Positions 57,780 through 64,000 of a DNA stretch of 64,000 nt are shown here, in pieces (the first letter of the stretch is position 1; every line of letters starts with the position of its first letter). The stretch is taken from positions 3,450,723 through 3,514,722 of the forward strand of contig NC_045145.1 of assembly GCF_008831285.2 (NCBI RefSeq), in the 5' to 3' direction. The translations under genes and the position numbers were made by a program. Under the pieces are notes generated by a model. That model ran no database searches. It saw only the letters and a list, made by a program, of their open reading frames with translations, and had not been told where the DNA came from. This DNA is from Nymphaea colorata (Eukaryota; Streptophyta; Magnoliopsida; Nymphaeales; Nymphaeaceae).

Positions 57780-58452
57780 ATGGCTACCATGACCATGCGG
57801 TGCATCTTCATCGCTTTCTTGCTTTTTTCTCTTCATCTCGAGCGGTCGCTTCTCCGGCTTCCTCCAACAAAATTTCCGCTTCATCACCAGGTATATATCT
57901 TCTGCACGTCCTACCTTCCTTTTTTTAAATCGTCGGTCTTTCTTGGTTGCTCCTCTCCTCTCAATTGAACAGACTACCGCATACAATGGCTTGTCCAACT
58001 GAACTAACTACCCTGTCTTGAAGCTGTAGCTGCTCGATTGCAGTCAGCACTCCTTTTAATAGATTGAGATAACACCGCATGCCTTTACCACATCTGTTTA
58101 TCGGATTGTTCCGCTTATCCCAACAGAAACTAGGATAAGTTCAGTATGCCGTATTGTGCAGCATCATATGATACAACAAATGAAAAGTCATAAGAAACGA
58201 ATTTGCTGTATGCAGAATTAGTAATTAAGTTGTGCCGCACTTGCTCAGTTTCTGTGCAGGGCATGGATATCACCACTGGAATAACGCAGGGAAAGCCAAG
58301 GCAATTGTTATGGAGCACAGGCGGAGCCGGAGGGAGTGCTGTTCCCCGCACCGGACCTTGTTACGAGTTCTGCATCTCCAAGGAATCACTGCTTGGGGAT
58401 GACGACGCTCACAGTGTTGGCAACCAGCTTGATGATTATCCTTCTCCTATAA
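57780..58452 (+). pseudogene. P6: P-family peptide gene with frameshifts
   Basis: Exon 1 (57780-57890) starts MATMTMRCIFIAFLLFSLHL, then a 10-nt deletion (relative to P2) in the end of the signal peptide shifts the frame. Exon 1 is 111 nt instead of 121, so the intron phase changes. Exon 2 (58249-58452) begins VSVQGMDITTGITQGKPR in the family frame, but a further indel near 58360 puts the hydrophobic tail out of frame. Splice sites are kept. The Gly/Arg block is shortened. Confidence 0.75.
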
Positions 58453-61380
58453 GAAGCATTTAGCGTTCTGATTTGTGATAAGTACAGGGGGTGGTGCCAG
58501 TTTGTGTTCGTGATTGGGTTGAGTTTTTAGGTGATCAATTTTCTGAATAATTCTGCTGAAAAAAATGCAGAAAGCGTGTAAGGATACAATTTGAAAATAA
58601 CAATTTTAATTTCATTTAAATAGTTAAATTTTGCCATGCATGGGCCCTCTTGAATCAGCGGTGCAACGAAATAGATCTATTTGGCAATCAAATACACACC
58701 CTAGAAGAAAAATAAGATCGAAGTTAGGATATTTTGGTTTTTTTTTTTAATATCATTTTTAATCTTTTAACTTTTCTAGTATCATTTTTTGCCCTTATAA
58801 AAAGTTTTTTTTTATACTGATTAAGGATAATTTGGTAATTACAAACTCTAGTGCACCATGATGCATATAACCAGATTTGCATGGATGTGCTCTTTCTAAC
58901 GTTTTCAGGTCTCTCCTAGTTCTCAGCAACATCGAGAGGCTAATCCAAGGGAGGCCCCTTATGGTCCCATCCCCACCTTAATATATATATATATATATAC
59001 ATGTAAATTTTTGAAAATTTTATTTATCTTCTATAAAAAATTTGAAAATTTATATTTCAACCAGTGTTAAAATTTATAAATTTTAATTTAGCTCTCATGA
59101 AAAATTTCTGGCTCCGCCCCTAGCAAGATCCTTATCTACATGCAATCGTTCTCAACTGAAGTGGCCGAAGTGGAACCAACAAAAAATATTTAAGGAAATT
59201 TTCGGTGGCCTCTACCTTATCAGCTCAATTCCTTCTCAATTATTCATTATCTATCCGTTTTGAAACAACTTGAGCCAGTCAAACTTGCCTCCTCTCCCTC
59301 GTTCAAATTAAGGGCCAAGTCAATGACTTGCAAGCTGATCCTAGGCTAATCAAAGTCCAAGTCAGTGATGTCGATATATCCCATTTGGATTGAATATAAC
59401 TCTTTTGAAAAATTAGGATATCGAACAAAATTAATATTTTATTAAGAAATCAAATCAAATTTGTATTTAATTAATTAAATCTGATCATATTCGGCTTGAA
59501 CTCAAATACACATAAGTATCTAATCAGAATCGGATTCGGGTTGAATTTAGTTTTACATAATCACATATGAGTATTTTACGAGCCAATCTGAGTCTTGTCG
59601 CAAACATGCTCAGCATAAGGTGCTCTGCAATCCTCCTTCTTTGGATTGGTTACTTAGTCACTGTACTGACAATTAATGCAAGAAATACTTTTGGCTTTAC
59701 CAGCACAAGCACTTTCAGTCATTATGCTTAAGTTAAATAATCATAAGTTGATTGTTTCGTCTAATTGAATCTTCAAATTCACGCTTACCATTCGATCTGA
59801 ACAATCTGACCGCATCCATGCAACCCAATTTGTAAAAATCTCAGTTGTAGCCTATTTCAAAAGTAAGATGATCCCTACACGCCCCATATAATGGATAACA
59901 AAGTTTTAGCTCACCGCACAAGATTTATGGATGTCAACAGATCGGATTTAGATCGGATATACCCTTAACAGTATTTGTCTTTTCAGATATTCACATATTC
60001 TGATTCAAATACAAATAAAGAAAATTCATATCTGAATTCGTATCAAAAATCTGATTTTACAGTTTGAATCCAATTTGAATCTAATTTTTATATTCATTTC
60101 AGAATTTGAATTTTGAACTGAATTTTGCTAATTTTCAAAATATAAGAACATTAGATATATGTTATTTGTTTTAAATAAATCTGATTTGAGTTTGATTGGA
60201 TATTTATGTATATCCGAATCTAGATATCCAATCGGATGTCATTTTTTATGTCTGATTCCGATCCAATTACTTAACCGGATATTAAATATTTTTTCATATC
60301 CGAATTTTTCATATCAGTTCGGTCAGATATCTCATACAAATCGGATATATTAATATCCCAAGATCATCCCATATATTCTAAGTCCTCCATTCATCACATA
60401 TTCTTCTCTAATAGGGAGATGGGGATCGTAAGTAAAGGGGAATACATGGTTCATATATATCTGTCATCGAACCGGATGGTCGATGATATCCAGAAACTAT
60501 CAGTCTTCTCTTTTCGTGTCCTTGCAGGAACTATATCCTTTTAAGTAGAACACACATGAAATGGATTACAACACAAACATGGCATGCATCAGGGGCGGAG
60601 GCAGGGGGCCGCCTAGGCCATGGCCTTACCCCAGCTAATTGAAAAAAAAAAAATTACATTAAAAGAATTGAAAATTTTTAGTTGTGTAATATATTTTTTG
60701 GATTCGGGTTTAGTTTGGCCCTACTTAGATAAGTTTTGTCTAGCCCCTGGAAAAAAATTCTCGCTCCACCCTTAAATGACATCTATTGCATTAGCTACAA
60801 AACAATGGACAAAAGCATTCCACAATTTTAAGATAGATCCATTGGTTGCACGTTCACACCTTTAAGTTCAGAACTCTATTTAAGTAGACTGTTTGCTCTT
60901 GGAATCGTTATACCTATGTTTGAGAGAATTAATATCTCAACAAACAATTTCTTAGGAACGCCATATTAACTCGGTTGAACCTAAAAAGTATTCAGATGAA
61001 TTCTCACTCACACACTCAATTGTGCATGTTACATCTTCATTTATACAGGTTGCATGTGATAAGATAAACGCAATAGCTGAAGGTACACCTGCCATGTTTT
61101 GACAACAATTTAAACTTCAAACTCAAGTTCTTCGAGTAACTTGCGAGCCCGATTTGCTCTGATTATGCATGGTTGTAGTTATCTCTAACAAGCGCTGCTT
61201 CCAATGATGCATCACATTTCGTATTATTTTATTGAGGAAAATCTCTGGTTGCCTCTATCCAAATCGTTGGGCGGAGACATATAATAAATGTCTGTATTTT
61301 CAATGGAATCGATTAGAGTTTCCTTCTAACAAGAAGTGTGAAGCGTTAGAGAAAGATCCCTGAAAATCAGGGACCCCAAT
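58453..61380. repeat. P6 3' flank with MITEs, no gene seen
   Basis: Homologous in large part to 45504-47616. It also holds a CTGGCTCCGCCCCT-ended MITE fragment (about 58990-59120) and the repeat shared with 14600-14949. A degenerate hAT-type MITE (GATGTCAACAGATCGG) spans about 59940-60365, and another MITE lies at 60594-60777. No coding region recognised. Confidence 0.55.
60594..60777. mobile_element. MITE of the GGGGCGGAGG type
   Basis: Left end AGGGGCGGAGGCAGGGGGC, right end with GCTCCACCCTTAA. The paralogous flank at 47405-47415 lacks it, so it inserted after that duplication. Related to the copy in the P5 intron. Confidence 0.65.
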
Positions 61381-61819
61381 CACTTGCCCTGCATGCACAA
61401 AATGAAGAGAAGGAAGAATAAGATAACCAAATCTGTCAAACCAGAACCTCGGCCACTAGCAGATCTGCTTGTCAAAGATTCTTTTCCACTCATGATTTTC
61501 TATTGCAACAAAAACCATTTAAATTTATCATACAAAAACTTTATATCCAACTCACCAGAGATAAATAATATAGAAAATTCATATTCAATTTCTTTCTTCG
61601 TGCCCAATTCATAAAACCCACGTACTAAAGCAGATCCGAAAAGGACTAACGATGCGCAAGCTTCAACCGCCCTACTATATGTAGACTGCAATTATACGTC
61701 GGCAACAAATCCACGCTTAAATCGATCGAAAAATTCTAAGAAATCTACACAAAGCTATCACCTCTCCTTCCCTGCTTCCCTCTCTCTCTCTCCCTCTCTC
61801 AAAACACGCACTGCCATCC

Positions 61820-62346
61820 ATGGCAATAACCCGACGCGCCTTCATCACTTTCTTGGTCTCCTTTCTTCTTCTCCAACTCGCTCTTGCAGCAGCGACACCA
61901 GCGTCCTCCCGCAAAATCTCTGCTTTCCCACTTGGTACGCATCTCATACCCAGCTTGCCATCTCAATTTGGTACTTTATTTCCGTTCTCTGTTTGCCTCT
62001 AATTCAATTGAGCTGCAGAATTGTTTGCGCAGCGATTAGAAGCTTACTGCATTTATCGTTTCCTGTATAGAACTCACGAGCTAATTAATTGAGTGTGATG
62101 GATCAGCATCTTTGCAGGGTTCAGAGAGTGGTGTTACTGGAATAGCAGAAAAAAAAACGAAGGAATTTAAAAGGTGGTGGTGGTGGTCGTGGTGGTGCCA
62201 TGGGCATTGGCAGCAGAGGAGGTTTCAGGGGTGGAGGCATTGGTTATCATGCCAGGAGCGCTGCTGTTGCGCTTGATCACAGTTTGAGGACGACGATGTC
62301 TGCCGTCTCAATGTCCAGCTTGATCATAATTGTCTTTCTGGTGTAG
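61820..62346 (+). pseudogene. P7: diverged P-family peptide gene with a frameshift at an A9 run
   Basis: Exon 1 (61820-61934) encodes MAITRRAFITFLVSFLLLQL and on to ALAAA, then SSRKISAFPL, intact, with a phase-1 donor. Exon 2 (62107-62346) starts ASLQGSESGVTGIAEKK in the family frame. The run of nine A (62149-62157) then shifts the frame by one. The alternative frame continues with NLKGGGGGRGG, a Gly-rich block and a tail (SLIIIVFLV) before TAG. It is the most diverged copy, so shared features with P1-P4 mark what the family conserves. It could be a true pseudogene or a base-count error in the homopolymer. Confidence 0.65.
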
Positions 62347-64000
62347 GAAGGAACTTGGCATTCTGATAATCTTGTGATGTACCCATGGTTCCATGGAGAT
62401 GAGATCGCCATCTGAATTTGCGACACTATGATATGGGCAATCCATTTATTAACATTGCAACAACGACCAATCAAGAAGCTCACGTAACAGGCTGGAGCAA
62501 ATTAAAACATCAGTTTTATTACCTCAGGTGAGCATCAGATTTACAAAAATGTTAAAATTTCAAAGTTCAGAAAAATGGGTAGATCTTAAACACATTCCAC
62601 ATTTTCCACTGCGTGCAGAAAAAAATAATTCCAGCAATCCTGCATGATAAACCTGTGAATTATGATACACTTCAGTTCAATCTGATAGAACACCCTTTTG
62701 CGGATTTACTTTGATATACGAAGAACTTTAGTTGCTGAACCGGTGTCATGCTTCTGGATAGCAATTATACTGTCCATGTGCAAGACTGAATAACGTTCAT
62801 AATCAATATGCTCCGCCAATCAAATTAACTTCACCTGTCGAGCAAGGTAAGGAAGCAGCAAAGCGAAGTCTTGCAACAGCAGAAATGGATCAGGAGAAAC
62901 AAAAGGAAGATAGACAAGTATCCAGCGCTTGAAAACCCATCTGATATACGAACATATGTAGGACTTGTTCTGAGAAGGAAAGTACAATTGTAACCATTTG
63001 AAAAAAGTGCTAAGAAAACTACGGAAAATTGAAAGGGTCTCCCAGATCATGGTTTGATCTATTGTGATGAACGGTTGAAAGGAAAAAACTAACCTGCATT
63101 TTTATCATGTAGCATTAGTTTGACGGACCTTATGATTGAACTGAGTGAGTTTTGGTTAGCCAGAATCACCATTCACTCACTCCAACAGCCCAAGCCCAAG
63201 TAATTGTTTATTGTCAAGTCACACCACCTCCATAAACATCAACAAATTTTAACTCTTTGGTCACAGCTTACAAAGAATCCACAAGCTACCATCGCAGCAG
63301 TATATATGCAAGCCGGAAAGATGGAATTCTCAAGCAACAAGTGTTTGTGCATGCTACAACCATGGGCTAATGCAGCTCATAGACGAAGCACAAATCCCAC
63401 CAATAAAGCTAAATCATAATCACCAAAACAACCAGCAAATAAAGTTAGTGTCAGTAGCTCACCAATAAACGCATTTGCAAGTAGCTGCTCATAAATTAAC
63501 TGCAAATATACTAGCAAACTACCTAATATAGTCACCATCAATGTTCTCTGCAATGCAATCCAGAAGATATAATGTAGGTAACTTCTGTTCTTTACAATGC
63601 TAATCCAACATAACGTTATGATTGCGGCTAGCAGATGAAGCAGTTGACATAAGGGCAGCAACACTAGTCAAAAAACCTGTTAAAGATTGAAAAGGTCTCT
63701 CTCTGAGGCAAAGACCTTTGGACCTTTGGAGATCCTTCAACAACCAGCAAAGAGAGAGGAGGCCTTCAGGGAGCCTTGTCAAGTGCACAGAAGAAAGATT
63801 GGTGAAAAGCTCTTCTATTTGGTTTCCTTTTGCAAAGATACTATCAATCGCTCCACATGGACTGAACTGCATTCTCACCATAGCCAGACCCAGCGACCCA
63901 TATTATGCTGGGATTTGGCATTAATACTCCAGCTAAAAATGCTAAATCCCTATTTTCTAGCGTGTATAGTGTCTGAAAAGAACAATGACGTGCCTACTGG
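62347..64000. other. right end of window, no assigned gene
   Basis: No recognised gene. A minus-strand frame at 63881-63600 (93 codons, with LSSVHLTRLPEGLLSL) looks somewhat protein-like and could be an exon or untranslated part of a gene lying mainly beyond 64000. I cannot identify it. Confidence 0.3.

Noticed and set aside
1..64000. tRNA, rRNA or snoRNA genes
   Set aside because: No cloverleaf or rRNA sequence was recognised by eye; a dedicated scan was not possible.

Overview
This is nuclear plant DNA, most likely from a flowering plant. It has an intronless DYW-type PPR gene, a nodulin-related protein (NRP1-like) gene, short GT-AG introns, AT/AG microsatellites, and remnants of Ty1/copia, L1-type LINE, FAR1-like, hAT-like and PIF/Harbinger elements. 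I saw no rRNA or tRNA genes, CRISPR arrays, bacterial operons or viral genes. The species cannot be fixed from the sequence alone.

Layout. 1-6.1 kb is ordinary genic DNA: the PPR-DYW gene (541-2409) and a two-exon NRP1-like gene (5430-6093). From about 7 kb to 62.4 kb the window is one large, repeatedly duplicated locus built around a small two-exon gene, here called P. P encodes a predicted secreted peptide of about 112-116 aa: signal peptide, basic Gly/Arg-rich middle, and a hydrophobic C-terminal tail of the GPI-signal type. There are seven P copies, all on the + strand: P1 (10941), P2 (16492), P3 (24573), P4 (36112), P5 (44599), P6 (57780) and P7 (61820). P1, P3 and P4 are intact. P2 has lost its splice donor and carries a hAT-like insertion in exon 2. 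P5 has an in-frame TGA and has lost its promoter at a duplication breakpoint. P6 has a 10-nt deletion in exon 1 and a frame disruption in exon 2, and a 5.4-kb Harbinger element splits its upstream region. P7, the most diverged, has a frameshift at an A9 run.

Duplication structure. There are at least three layers. (1) Old P cassettes, each with a 5' block, the P gene and a 3' flank, around P1, P2, P5 and P6. (2) An older internal duplication giving two diverged modules, alpha and beta. Each carries a conserved 95-nt hairpin (H), a minus-strand Gly/Ala/Ser-rich ORF (M) and a Lys/Arg-rich to hydrophobic region (K). Only beta carries P. (3) A recent tandem triplication of an alpha+beta unit of 11.53 kb: unit 1 (18427-26287, with two internal deletions), unit 2 (26288-37817, complete) and unit 3 (37818-44507, truncated and fused to P5). 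Units 2 and 3 are nearly identical, and P3 and P4 encode the same protein.

The best candidates for something undescribed are the P family with its shared promoter, and the 95-nt hairpin kept in five copies. How H, M, K and P might work together is unknown. Their co-duplication is seen in the sequence; a joint function would be inference.
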